DNA from: Acinetobacter sp. NCu2D-2 | Lineage (GTDB): Bacteria; Pseudomonadota; Gammaproteobacteria; Pseudomonadales; Moraxellaceae | Assembly (NCBI RefSeq): GCF_001647675.1 | Contig: NZ_CP015594.1 | Location: forward strand, 682,001-746,000 | Length of the DNA stretch: 64,000 bases | Direction of reading: 5' to 3' | Shown: in pieces, positions 36,542 to 45,145 of the stretch | Layout of the letters: every line of letters starts with the position of its first letter | Numbering within the stretch: the stretch's first letter is position 1 | The notes under the pieces: model-generated | The model's database searches: none | Seen by the model: the letters and a program-made list of their open reading frames with translations, nothing else | What the model was told of the DNA's origin: nothing | Translations under genes and position numbers: made by a program

Positions 36542-37477
36542 TTAAAGCGCATCCATAATTTCTTTCAGCATGAATGCGGTATTATTTAATCCTGCGCCTG
36601 TGATATACCAAGCATCAGCATTTACATAAATCACTTTTTTATCTTGTAAAGCTTTCGCATTTTTAAGTGCTGGATGTTTCAAAATATTGTCTTGAGCCGT
36701 GTATTTTTGAGTGTTCACCGCGCCACGATCAAGCACAATAATATAATCTGGATTTTGCGCGACTGCTTTTTCCAAACGTTTTACATTTGCTGCTGCTTGA
36801 AGTGCTTCTGGACTACCTGCTGTAGGGCGAGGTGCATCAGACTTCTCAGAAGGTTCTAAAACTGATTTAAAACCTGCTAAATCATAAACAAAACCAAAAC
36901 GGTCATTTTCTGCATGTGGCATGAAGTTTTCACCCACTGCAAATAACATAAGTGCAGATTTACCTTTTGTTTTCTTTTTCAGTTCAGCTTGTAGTTGAGA
37001 AACACGTTCTAACTTTTCCTGAGCAATCTTCTGCTTAGAATAGGCATTAGCTAAGGTCATTGTGCGTGCTTTTAGATCTTCCAGATAGTTGGACGTATCT
37101 GGTGATAAGTTCAAAATAGGGGCAATGGCTTTTAAACTGTCAGCTTTAGATGCTGAGCGTCCGCCTACAATAATTAAATCAGGTTTAGATTTTTGTAAAA
37201 CAGATGTGTCTGGCTCAAATAAAGTCCCCGCTTTAATATACTTTTCTTGTTGATAACGGTTTAAGTCACCCGAAAAACTTGCAGCTGGTACCAACTGTGC
37301 ATCAACACCTAATGCATTTAATGTATCAAGTACGGAAAGATCATAAACGGCTAAAGTTTTTGGTGATTGAGCCAAAGAAATACTTTGATCTTTATAATTA
37401 AAATTAACCTGCGCAGAGGCACTCATTGCAGTACCTAAACCAAGAATTATCGAAATTGTTAACGTTTTTAAGTTCAT
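36542..37477 (-). CDS. iron-siderophore periplasmic binding protein
   Basis: The protein has 311 residues with signal peptide MNLKTLTISIILGLGTAMSA and SA, cleavage near residue 22. The fold is of the FatB/CeuE/FepB binding proteins: SPKTLAVYDLSVLDTLNALG, PDLIIVGGRSASKADSLKAI, NPDYIIVLDRGAV, and a long connecting helix region. It would capture a ferric siderophore in the periplasm for an ABC importer. No permease or ATPase genes are beside it, so it is an orphan component. A Fur-box-like sequence lies 46-60 bases upstream. Ribosome site GAGGAT precedes the ATG. Confidence 0.85.
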   Translation of the reverse strand: MNLKTLTISIILGLGTAMSASAQVNFNYKDQSISLAQSPKTLAVYDLSVLDTLNALGVDAQLVPAASFSGDLNRYQQEKYIKAGTLFEPDTSVLQKSKPDLIIVGGRSASKADSLKAIAPILNLSPDTSNYLEDLKARTMTLANAYSKQKIAQEKLERVSQLQAELKKKTKGKSALMLFAVGENFMPHAENDRFGFVYDLAGFKSVLEPSEKSDAPRPTAGSPEALQAAANVKRLEKAVAQNPDYIIVLDRGAVNTQKYTAQDNILKHPALKNAKALQDKKVIYVNADAWYITGAGLNNTAFMLKEIMDAL

Positions 37478-37522
37478 AAGTCATCCTCAAATTTTGGCAA
37501 AGATTAACATAATTTTTATAAA

Positions 37523-37537
37523 TGAAAATCGTTTACA
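37523..37537. promoter_or_regulatory. probable Fur box
   Basis: TGAAAATCGTTTACA fits the inverted 7-1-7 Fur core (TGATAAT-N-ATTATCA) at most positions. It is upstream of the siderophore-binding protein gene. Confidence 0.55.
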
Positions 37538-37548
37538 TTCACATTTTC

Positions 37549-37576
37549 AAAAAAAGAGACCTCTTAGATCTCTTTT
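37549..37576 (-). terminator. intrinsic terminator of the rhomboid gene
   Basis: AAAAGAGA (37552-37559) pairs with TCTCTTTT (37569-37576). The T-run on the minus strand follows the rhomboid stop at 37583. Confidence 0.65.
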
Positions 37577-37582
37577 CAAGGG

Positions 37583-38206
37583 TTAAAACGGGAGTTGCAT
37601 GAGCTTATTCAGGAAGTGGGGGATAAGTCTTGGCTCTAAAATAATGGTCATAATCACACCGTAAGCCGCACCCCATAAATGAGCACTATGGTTGATATTG
37701 GTATTGCCACGTTTTCCTGACCAAATACTGTAAGCAACATAAAGAAAAGCAAAGATAATTGCTGGTACTGGAATAAAGAAAACAAAAATTAGTTTCCATG
37801 GTTCAAATAAGATATAGGCAAAAAGTACAGCGGAAACAGCACCTGATGCTCCTAAACTTGCCCAGCGGTGATTATTTTTATGTTGAAGATAGCTCGGAAG
37901 AATGGCTGCAATCAAACCACCTAAATAAAATAAGACAAAGCCCAGTTCATAAAAGTATTGGCGATAAAAACTTTCAATAATACTGCCAAAAAAGAACAGC
38001 GTAATCATATTGAACAGTAAATGCGTACCATCAGCATGAATAAAACCATGTGTGATAAAGCGGTCGTATTGACCTTTTTGTATTGCAGGTGGCCAAAAAA
38101 TAAGACGGTTCATCACTTGTTCTTTCGAGAAAGCTACAAAAGAGATTAAACAGGTAATAATGATGAGCGTGACTGTATGATTAAAAGGTAAATCAAGCAT
38201 TTGCAA
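37583..38206 (-). CDS. rhomboid-family intramembrane serine protease
   Basis: The protein has 207 residues with about six membrane helices. The catalytic serine lies in SLGASGAVSAVLF and the catalytic histidine in the last helix, INHSAHLWGAAYGVIM. The HGFIHADGTHLLFNMITLFFFG segment has the HxxxN oxyanion region of rhomboids. It cleaves transmembrane substrates within the inner membrane; the substrate is unknown. The window has a second, different rhomboid at 48991. It is transcribed toward the iron-binding protein gene but with its own terminator. Confidence 0.88.
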   Translation of the reverse strand: MQMLDLPFNHTVTLIIITCLISFVAFSKEQVMNRLIFWPPAIQKGQYDRFITHGFIHADGTHLLFNMITLFFFGSIIESFYRQYFYELGFVLFYLGGLIAAILPSYLQHKNNHRWASLGASGAVSAVLFAYILFEPWKLIFVFFIPVPAIIFAFLYVAYSIWSGKRGNTNINHSAHLWGAAYGVIMTIILEPRLIPHFLNKLMQLPF

Positions 38207-38358
38207 TCGTCTGAAAATGGTTACTTATACAGCATGATGCCATTAAATGAGATTTTATAGTGTTGTTTTATAATAAATCCGACAATTTTAGTTGAATTTT
38301 AAATTTTACCCCACATCTTCAGTTAAAATAGCATCTTCAGCTTGAGGAAATAATTGTT

Positions 38359-38997
38359 ATGTCGACTGAGAACAGCAGCACTGCAGTTGCAAGTGAAATT
38401 CCAAACTTATTAATTACACCAACTGCACAAGAGTATCTTAAGGATCTTTTAGAAAAACAAAATACACCGGGTATTGGTGTGCGTATTTTTGTTGAACATC
38501 CAGGTACACCACGTGCTGAATGTTGTATGGCGTATAGTGCACCTGATGAAGTTGTACCGACAGACTACAAGCAAGAATACCCTGACTTCCCAGCGTTTAT
38601 TGATGCACCATCAATTCCGTATTTATTAGATGCGGTGATTGACTACAACAAAGACCGTTTTGGTGGTCAATTAACATTCCGTGCACCGAATTCTAAAGTG
38701 CCTCGCGTAGGGCCTGATGCTTCAGTCGAAGAACGTATTACTTATGTACTTCAATCTGAAATTAACCCAGGTCTTGCAGGCCATGGCGGTAACTGTGCTT
38801 TGGTTAAAGTAAAAGAAGATCCTGAACATGGCTTAACTGCTGTGCTTAAATTTGGTGGTGGTTGCCAAGGTTGTTCAGCAATTGATATCACTTTAAAACA
38901 AGGTGTAGAAACAACGCTTAAACAACATATCCCTGAATTGGCTCATGTGATTGATGAAACTGACCACAGTCAATCTGAAGGCGCATATATGAAATAA
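38359..38997 (+). CDS. nfuA: Fe-S biogenesis protein NfuA
   Basis: The protein has 212 residues. The N-terminal half is a degenerate A-type scaffold domain (LLITPTAQEYLKDLLEKQ) lacking its usual cysteines. The C-terminal half is a NifU-like domain with the cluster-binding CxxC at Cys169 and Cys172 (GGGCQGCSAIDITLKQG). It carries 4Fe-4S clusters to client proteins, especially under oxidative stress or iron limitation. The length matches the Acinetobacter/E. coli family. It is monocistronic with a terminator. Its position between two Fur-type iron uptake genes suits its role. Confidence 0.95.
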   Translation: MSTENSSTAVASEIPNLLITPTAQEYLKDLLEKQNTPGIGVRIFVEHPGTPRAECCMAYSAPDEVVPTDYKQEYPDFPAFIDAPSIPYLLDAVIDYNKDRFGGQLTFRAPNSKVPRVGPDASVEERITYVLQSEINPGLAGHGGNCALVKVKEDPEHGLTAVLKFGGGCQGCSAIDITLKQGVETTLKQHIPELAHVIDETDHSQSEGAYMK

Positions 38998-39018
38998 GCT
39001 TTTTTAAGCATTATTTCC

Positions 39019-39047
39019 AAAAGCTCAGAATTTTCTGGGCTTTTTTT
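39019..39047 (+). terminator. intrinsic terminator after nfuA
   Basis: AAGCTCAGAA pairs with TTCTGGGCTT (one G-T pair), followed by seven T. Confidence 0.8.
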
Positions 39048-39064
39048 ATGAAATTAAAAGTAAA

Positions 39065-39079
39065 TGAGAATAATTATTA
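39065..39079. promoter_or_regulatory. Fur box upstream of the TonB receptor gene
   Basis: TGAGAATAATTATTA matches the Fur core TGATAAT-N-ATTATCA at almost every position. It lies about 90 bases before the receptor start codon. Confidence 0.7.
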
Positions 39080-39168
39080 ATATTAATTGTATTTAATTGA
39101 AAATTAGTTACAATGAGCAACATTCCAAACACGATTAATTCACATTTACATTTGATGGGTCTTTAGGT

Positions 39169-41208
39169 ATGACAAAGCCGTATTTAAAATCGACTTTAAG
39201 TTTTGCAGTTCTCGCTGCCATGACTGCGACTGTACACGCACAAGAATCTGTAAAAAATGATTCAAATACGACAAAATTAGAAACAATCGTTATTACTGCT
39301 GCAGGTTACGAACAAGATGTAGCGCAGGCACCAGCATCTATTACAGTTATCGATCGCAAGGAATTAGATAAAAGAAATTATAATGATATTAATGATGTAC
39401 TACGCAACACACCAGGGGTTGTAGTTACAGGTAATGGTGCCTCACAAGGAATTAGCATCCGAGGTATGGGTTCAAATTACACACTTTTCTTAGTGAATGG
39501 TAAACGTCAGTTTTCTAGAGATGCGAATCCAAATGGAGATGATAACGGTTTTGAAAAAAACATTTTACCTCCAATGGCAGCAGTAGAACGTATTGAGATT
39601 ATTCGCGGGCCGGCTTCTACACTCTATGGTACTGATGCAATGGGTGGTGTAGTTAACATTATTACTAAAAAAGTATCAGATGAATGGTCTGGTACGGTTG
39701 AATTAGGAACTGTTTTACAAGACAGTAATAAATCGGGTGATATTAAAGAGGGATCAGTGTATTTGGCTGGTCCATTATTACAAGATAAATTAGGATTACA
39801 ACTAGGACTAAATAAGCAAAAGAGAGAAGAAGATAACTATGTAGGTGGTTTCCGTGGTACGGAAAGAGAAAGCCTCAATTCACGCTTAACATACATATTA
39901 AATGACAAGCATGACTTAGAGTTTGAAGCTAATTTTGTAAAACAAGAAGGAGAAACTACTGCAGGTAAAACAACAAAATTAGGTGAAAAAGATTCATATT
40001 CAAGAAATTATCGTGATGTATATAGTATAACGCATAATGGACAATATAATGATAACGTTGAAAGTGTGTCATTTATTCAGTATGAGAAGTCACGTAACCC
40101 AGACCGAAAACATAGCACAAATCCGACAAGCGGAATCGATTTAGAAACTGTATTAGCAAATACGCAGTGGAATTGGACTCTTGGAGAGCATGATTTAACT
40201 TTAGGAGCATCTTTTAAAGGTGAAAATCTAGAAGATAAAGCAACGAATAGTAATCCGTTAGTTGGCTTCAAGCCGATTACACGTGATACATACTCTTTAT
40301 TTGGTGAAGATACTCGGGGCTTAACAGATCGTTTTAGTTTAACCGCAGGTGTGCGTGTTGATTATGATGAAAACTTTGGCGAGCAATTTAGTCCTCGTCT
40401 ATATGGTGTGTATAACCTAAATGATTCAATGATCGTTAAAGGTGGTGTATCTACAGGTTATAAACAACCGGATATTCGCGCAGTCGCACCAGGTTATTAC
40501 GCAGCAACTGGTGGTGGGGCTGGTAATGCTGTAATTCGTGCGAATCCTGATTTAAAGCCAGAAGAGTCAGTATCGAGTGAGTTAGGCTTCTATTTAACTC
40601 GTGATATTTATAAAGCGTCTTTGACAGGTTTTTATACAGAGTTTAAAAATAAAATTATCGAAGTCCGAGATTGTGAATCTGATCGTATCGATGATAAGTG
40701 GGTGGCAAAGCAGTGTGAGTTATTCCCTGGACAAGCTGACTCTCCAATGTATTATTTCATTAGTGATCGATTCAATGTCGATGAAGCCGTAATGTATGGT
40801 GCTGAAGCAACATTTGAAGCAGAATTAGCTCCTGGGGTTAACTTATTAACGAACTATACATATACCGAAACTGAGCAAAAATCAGGAAAGTTTAAAGGTC
40901 AGCCTTTAAATGAAATGCCCAAACATATGGCAAATTTAACTGTTGATTATGAAATAACGGATGATCTAAATATTTGGAGTCGTTTGCATTATCGAAGTGA
41001 AACTTCAAGTTTCTTAGGTCGAGCTTCAATGTCGGACAAGACACCGGGTTATGAATTCCTAGATATTGGTTTAAATTATAACTTTACTGATAACTTAAAA
41101 GGAAAATTTGGTGTATATAACGTGTTAAATGAAAAAGCCTTGAGCTCATCTGGTGTACAGGAACTTGATGGTCGACGCTATGGAATTGGATTAGTTGCAA
41201 AATTCTAA
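39169..41208 (+). CDS. TonB-dependent siderophore receptor (FepA-like)
   Basis: The protein has 679 residues with a signal peptide (cleavage after TVHAQ, about residue 25). The TonB box is LETIVITAAG, just after the mature N-terminus. The plug domain includes IDRKELDKRNYNDINDVLRN, SIRGMGSNYTLFLVNGKR and VERIEIIRGPASTLYGTDAM (about 40-170). The rest is a 22-strand barrel ending in phenylalanine (YGIGLVAKF). It resembles FepA/PirA-type catecholate receptors and probably imports a ferric siderophore across the outer membrane using TonB energy. A Fur box upstream predicts iron repression. The exact siderophore is unknown. Confidence 0.92.
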   Translation: MTKPYLKSTLSFAVLAAMTATVHAQESVKNDSNTTKLETIVITAAGYEQDVAQAPASITVIDRKELDKRNYNDINDVLRNTPGVVVTGNGASQGISIRGMGSNYTLFLVNGKRQFSRDANPNGDDNGFEKNILPPMAAVERIEIIRGPASTLYGTDAMGGVVNIITKKVSDEWSGTVELGTVLQDSNKSGDIKEGSVYLAGPLLQDKLGLQLGLNKQKREEDNYVGGFRGTERESLNSRLTYILNDKHDLEFEANFVKQEGETTAGKTTKLGEKDSYSRNYRDVYSITHNGQYNDNVESVSFIQYEKSRNPDRKHSTNPTSGIDLETVLANTQWNWTLGEHDLTLGASFKGENLEDKATNSNPLVGFKPITRDTYSLFGEDTRGLTDRFSLTAGVRVDYDENFGEQFSPRLYGVYNLNDSMIVKGGVSTGYKQPDIRAVAPGYYAATGGGAGNAVIRANPDLKPEESVSSELGFYLTRDIYKASLTGFYTEFKNKIIEVRDCESDRIDDKWVAKQCELFPGQADSPMYYFISDRFNVDEAVMYGAEATFEAELAPGVNLLTNYTYTETEQKSGKFKGQPLNEMPKHMANLTVDYEITDDLNIWSRLHYRSETSSFLGRASMSDKTPGYEFLDIGLNYNFTDNLKGKFGVYNVLNEKALSSSGVQELDGRRYGIGLVAKF

Positions 41209-41218
41209 TTCAATCGAA

Positions 41219-41246
41219 AAAAAGCCGCTTAACGCGGCTTTTTTTA
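41219..41246 (+). terminator. intrinsic terminator after the TonB receptor gene
   Basis: AAGCCGC pairs with GCGGCTT around TTAAC, followed by seven T. It also faces the convergent gene ending at 41252. Confidence 0.88.
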
Positions 41247-41251
41247 TGGAG

Positions 41252-42256
41252 TTAGCTTAACTGCAAAATCTTTAAAGTTTTTTCTGAATAATAAAATTTT
41301 TCGAGATAACGACGCGCACGTCTACGTAAATACTGCTGTGAAATCATCTGCTGAATAATTGGTGTTAATAGCTGATTTAATTCATTCTGCACCAAGGATT
41401 CATCAATATTTAAATCACGTAAAAGCTGATCAAATGTATGCTGCTGATTACGGATGTACCATGCATAAACGCCGTCATGGACTTGTTGCTGTAAGTATGG
41501 TGTTTGACGCATGAAACCCCAAATTTCATGACCCATTGCAACCGTCTGTGATAAGTCCTGTACTTCAATATAATTTTTAAGTACAGATAAAGGCATACTT
41601 TTAATTTTGTGCCAAAGATTGGCTTGGAAGTGATAGAGCTTGTCATCATCAAAGTGCTGATTAAGCACGTTTTCGCTCATTTGGCTGAGTTTTAAAATAT
41701 TTTTTTGCAAATACTTGGCCACTGCATTATCCAGGTTGGTATCTGTCACATTTTCAAGTACAGATTTGCCCATTTTCATAAAACGTGACACACCAGGGAC
41801 ACTTTTCGCAATAACTGAATTATCTAAATAATCTTGAATAGAATGCTGAATCAACTGCGTGATCATGGCTGAAAAAGCCGGATTATTGACGATAGTTTTG
41901 ATTAAACGCTGACGATGGCCACTTTTACTTGCAACATATTGTGCAATTTTATCAATGGTCATCACAGGAATCACATCTTCAATTTTTGTTGTTTCATTTG
42001 AGGGATGCACGAGCGCAAAACGTATATGCTCTGCAATTTGCTCAATCAAAAAACTACTTGCGGGCGTTGCTAGAATTTGTTTTTGCAATAATGCATTGAT
42101 GGATTCAAATGACCAAAGCTCTTGCAGTGTTTGCTTACGAAACCACAGATAGAACTGTTGAAACTCGGTTTGAACATTTTCAGAATTAGCAAATGTCTCA
42201 TCTAAAAAGTCGAGCTGAGCATCAATGAGTTGCTCAATCAAAGGGAGTTTCTGCAT
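41252..42256 (-). CDS. conserved helical protein of unknown function
   Basis: The protein has 334 residues, almost entirely alpha-helical, without signal peptide or membrane segment. I recognise no domain. Notable segments are VPGVSRFMKMGKSVLENVTD, with a weak membrane-binding look, and a basic C-terminal RRRARRYLEKFYYSEKTL. The start is at 42256, and the gene stops 14 bases after the end of the lipase-like gene (43308-42271, same strand). The two genes are therefore probably co-transcribed, the hydrolase first. A helper or chaperone role for the hydrolase is only a guess from that context. Confidence 0.6.
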   Translation of the reverse strand: MQKLPLIEQLIDAQLDFLDETFANSENVQTEFQQFYLWFRKQTLQELWSFESINALLQKQILATPASSFLIEQIAEHIRFALVHPSNETTKIEDVIPVMTIDKIAQYVASKSGHRQRLIKTIVNNPAFSAMITQLIQHSIQDYLDNSVIAKSVPGVSRFMKMGKSVLENVTDTNLDNAVAKYLQKNILKLSQMSENVLNQHFDDDKLYHFQANLWHKIKSMPLSVLKNYIEVQDLSQTVAMGHEIWGFMRQTPYLQQQVHDGVYAWYIRNQQHTFDQLLRDLNIDESLVQNELNQLLTPIIQQMISQQYLRRRARRYLEKFYYSEKTLKILQLS

Positions 42257-42270
42257 AGTCTCTCTGCAAT

Positions 42271-43308
42271 TTAATTTAAAGGAATGAGTTTATCAGCAAG
42301 TGGGTTTTTTAGGATCTGTGTCTTGGCAAGGAAAGGTAAATAATACTGTGCAACTTGTTTTTCTGCTTCAAGAATGGGCATATGACCGACATTATTGAGA
42401 ATAATCGGCGTTTCTGGGCGTTTAAGCAAACCATAAAGTTCTTTTGCGACTTCAAAATTAAAAATACGGTCCTGTTTGCCCCATAAAATCAAAGTCGGTG
42501 CTTCAATCGTTCGCGTTAAACGTGCAAAAGACTCTGGCGTATAAAGTCGACTGAGCATCACGACTTGATCGACAGCTTTTAAAGTTGTTGCTGATTTTGA
42601 AATCAGTAATTTTTCTTGTGCAGATTTATATTGATAGGGAATTTGCGGAGGGTTTTCCATGAGCTGACGTGATACATCATCTAAATCTCCCGCTTTGGTC
42701 ACAATCAAATTTTTTAAAGTCTGCGGATTTTTGGTATAGGGGGTATTGGCAAGTTTATAAATGCCAGCGCTATTAAGTAAAAATAAGCTTTGGGTATCAA
42801 ATGGATATTGTGATGCATACACAGTTGCAATTGAGCCACCCAATGAGTGACCGGCAATATTTAAGTTTTCATCGATATTTAAAGTTTCAATAAAATTGCG
42901 CAGTTCAGAGGTTACATTTGGAATAGAGAAATCAAAATCACGTGGGGTTCTGGTCTCACCATTGGTAGGTAGGTCAGGAATAATTACATGATAGCTTGGC
43001 GTTAAAAACTTCGCGACACGGTTCCAGTCATCTTTAGAACCTGCCAAACCATGAATTAAAATAATCGTCGATTTATTTTTTACACCGCCTTCATTATAGC
43101 TCCAGACCATGTCTCCAACTTTCAGTGTTTTTGTGGTGAGACCTGCAATTGCTCTTTCCTGAGCTAAATATTGCTGTAGGGTTTTTTGAGTGGATTCTGA
43201 GAGTGCAGCATGGCTCAAAGTAGCAAGGGGCAGGAAACTTAAGCCAAAAGTCAGACTTAAAGCGAATTTAGAAAAAATACTCATATGCGATTTATTTTTT
43301 TTCATCAT
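42271..43308 (-). CDS. secreted alpha/beta hydrolase (lipase-like)
   Basis: The protein has 345 residues with a signal peptide (basic MMKKNKSHMSIFSKF, hydrophobic core, cleavage near LSHAA at about residue 34). Alpha/beta-hydrolase features: IILIHGLAGSKDDWNRVA with the oxyanion loop, nucleophile elbow GHSLGGSIATVYA, acid region LILWGKQDRIFN, and catalytic His in NNVGHMPILEAEKQ. It is probably a periplasmic or outer-membrane esterase or lipase; the substrate is unknown. An IS5 element is inserted about 95 bases upstream of the start and could alter its expression. Confidence 0.85.
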   Translation of the reverse strand: MMKKNKSHMSIFSKFALSLTFGLSFLPLATLSHAALSESTQKTLQQYLAQERAIAGLTTKTLKVGDMVWSYNEGGVKNKSTIILIHGLAGSKDDWNRVAKFLTPSYHVIIPDLPTNGETRTPRDFDFSIPNVTSELRNFIETLNIDENLNIAGHSLGGSIATVYASQYPFDTQSLFLLNSAGIYKLANTPYTKNPQTLKNLIVTKAGDLDDVSRQLMENPPQIPYQYKSAQEKLLISKSATTLKAVDQVVMLSRLYTPESFARLTRTIEAPTLILWGKQDRIFNFEVAKELYGLLKRPETPIILNNVGHMPILEAEKQVAQYYLPFLAKTQILKNPLADKLIPLN

Positions 43309-43418
43309 TGGTGTTTTCCCCAGTGTTTAAAGCGCAGATTCGTGCTTATTCTTCTATTATCAAATGACCATTTATAGAATTGGTAAAATAATCTGATTGA
43401 TTAGATCTCTTGCGAAAG

Positions 43419-43880
43419 TTAATTTAAGAGCATCCAATTCACCATTCCAGCAATTAAATTCATTCTTAGACCAAAGCGTTTCCGTCTATTTCTATAGCGT
43501 TCTGTTAATATCCGAAAATGTTTAAGTTTGCCGTTGATATGTTCAATTGTGATCCTACGCCGACTGATTTCTTGGTTGATCTGTTTTGCTATTTGGGGTA
43601 ATGATAAATTCTTAGGTTTCTTGATGGGAATGAGTAACTTACTCTTAATCTGATGAAATCCTTTATAGGCTAAATCTGCCATGATACAAGGATAAATGAC
43701 CATCTCCTTCAAATACTTACGCGCAATCGTCAGATCGTGTTTTCTGCCATCTTCAATCTGTATACTTACAATTTGCTTTAATTTTGGGTTAAAAATGACC
43801 TGTGTTTTTAGCGTATGTTTCTTCTTTTTACCGCTATAGAATTTTCTTTGTTTTTTTGGGACGCTCAATCTGTGACTCAG
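43419..43880 (-). CDS. IS5-family transposase, C-terminal frame
   Basis: About 150 residues in the second frame. SVPKKQRKFYSGKKKKHTLK continues directly the sense of the upstream frame, and the DDE_Tnp_4 part follows: IEDGRKHDLTIA, MADLAYKGF with an Asp, and RRITIEHINGKLKHFRI with the Glu. The join to the first frame is at an A7 run (CCC AAA AAA ACA on the coding strand). To continue, the ribosome or polymerase must lose one base (+1). Programmed slippage or a disabling mutation are both possible. Confidence 0.75.
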   Translation of the reverse strand: MSHRLSVPKKQRKFYSGKKKKHTLKTQVIFNPKLKQIVSIQIEDGRKHDLTIARKYLKEMVIYPCIMADLAYKGFHQIKSKLLIPIKKPKNLSLPQIAKQINQEISRRRITIEHINGKLKHFRILTERYRNRRKRFGLRMNLIAGMVNWMLLN

Positions 43881-44232
43881 TGACATCAACGATTACATAA
43901 TCCTCCTCACTAAACTTTTGATTCCTTTTAGGCAATGCGAAAATCCGTGATTGAATCAGAGCCTTTTCAACTTTCTGAATCGTACGATTCACATTACTTT
44001 CAGCTAGGTTATAGTCGGCGGATAACTCAATTTGAGTTCTATAACAGCGTAAGTAATTTAAAGTTAACAACAATTGATCCTCTAAACACAACGAATGAGG
44101 TCTTCCAGATTTTTTCTTGGCAAGTTCAGCGTGTTGTAACACTGATACCATTTTTAAGAATAATGGACGAGGAACGCCAACAAGTCGTTTAAATTCCCCA
44201 TCATTAAATCTAGTTAAATTTTCATATTTCAT
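43834..44232 (-). CDS. IS5-family transposase, N-terminal frame
   Basis: The protein has 132 residues. A helix-turn-helix of the DDE_4 type (LCLEDQLLLTLNYLRCYRTQ, ELSADYNLAESNVNRTIQKV) is followed by the start of the catalytic core VIVDVTESQIERPKKTKK with the first Asp. The frame ends shortly after the A7 run. It needs the second frame at 43419 to make a full transposase. Confidence 0.8.
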   Translation of the reverse strand: MKYENLTRFNDGEFKRLVGVPRPLFLKMVSVLQHAELAKKKSGRPHSLCLEDQLLLTLNYLRCYRTQIELSADYNLAESNVNRTIQKVEKALIQSRIFALPKRNQKFSEEDYVIVDVTESQIERPKKTKKIL

Positions 44233-44486
44233 GGGACTAGTATAAACAATTTTTTACTTTCGCAAGAGGTCTATTCTATTCTAATTAATTTATAATTAAT
44301 GTCACGAATGAGTTTATAGATTCAGATAAAATATTACATAAAAATGTGAAATATCGCTAGATGTTTTATCGTGAATGTGATGCTTTTAAAATGAACTTAT
44401 TTTAATCAGCTACATGTTTTGCAAGTGACAATCAAATAGGCTGGTATTACTATAATACAACTTAAAACATCGGTGGTAATAGAAGA

Positions 44487-45101
44487 ATGCTCACAGCTCA
44501 AGAAGCTTTAGAACGTCTCAAACAGGGTAACCAACGTTTCGTAAACGGACAAATGGCGCATGTGAAGATGTTATCCCATCAAGAACGTGCAGAAATGGCA
44601 GAAAGCCAAGAGCCATTTGCCATTGTTTTAGGTTGCTCAGATTCACGCGTACCTGCAGAAATGGTTTTTGACCAAGGTTTAGGTGATCTATTTGTAATTC
44701 GTGTTGCAGGGAATATCGTTGCACCATCACAAGTAGGTAGTGTGGAATTCGCAGCGGAAAGCTTTGGTTGCCCAGTCGTAATTGTATTAGGTCATACGCA
44801 TTGTGGCGCGATTAAATCGACCATCAATGCACTCACCAATCCAACGACGCCACCATCTGCAAACTTGATGTCAATTGTGAATCGTGTTCGTCCATCGGTT
44901 GAAATTCTGCTACAAACTGAATTAAAAGACGATTTGAAAAAATTATCTCAACATGCTGTACGTTCAAACGTATTTGCATCTGTAAATCAGCTTCGCCACG
45001 GTTCAGCAGTATTAGAAAGTTTAATTTCTAAAGGTCAGTTAAAAGTGGTGGGTGCGGAGTACTCATTAGAAACTGGCGAAGTGACTTTCTACGATTTCTA
45101 A
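44487..45101 (+). CDS. can: beta-class carbonic anhydrase
   Basis: The protein has 204 residues. Zinc ligands are Cys50 in GCSDSRVPAE, with Asp52 and Arg54 of the catalytic dyad, and His103/Cys106 in LGHTHCGAIK. It interconverts CO2 and bicarbonate in the cytoplasm, supplying bicarbonate for carboxylases. It is the only intact carbonic anhydrase in the window, as the periplasmic alpha-class gene at 8968 is interrupted by amber codons. Start ATG follows AGAAG. No signal peptide. A perfect palindromic terminator lies at its end. Confidence 0.95.
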   Translation: MLTAQEALERLKQGNQRFVNGQMAHVKMLSHQERAEMAESQEPFAIVLGCSDSRVPAEMVFDQGLGDLFVIRVAGNIVAPSQVGSVEFAAESFGCPVVIVLGHTHCGAIKSTINALTNPTTPPSANLMSIVNRVRPSVEILLQTELKDDLKKLSQHAVRSNVFASVNQLRHGSAVLESLISKGQLKVVGAEYSLETGEVTFYDF

Positions 45102-45121
45102 AATATAAAATTTAAAAACTT

Positions 45122-45145
45122 AAAGGCGCTTTATAAAGCGCCTTT
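45122..45145. terminator. bidirectional palindromic terminator
   Basis: The halves AAAGGCGCTTTA and TAAAGCGCCTTT, adjoining at 45122-45145, form a perfect 24-base palindrome between can and tesA. The tesA stop codon lies inside it. Confidence 0.8.

Larger units (their letters stand above)
43404..44271 (-). mobile_element. IS5-family element with two-ORF transposase
   Basis: The ends are GATCTCTTGCGAAAGT at 43404-43419 and, inverted, GACCTCTTGCGAAAGT at 44256-44271 (one mismatch). The length is 868 bp. TA is present on both sides (43402-43403, 44272-44273), a typical IS427-group target. It sits between the lipase-like gene and the beta-carbonic anhydrase gene. Its outer repeat lies within about 215 bases of the anhydrase start. 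Confidence 0.85.
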
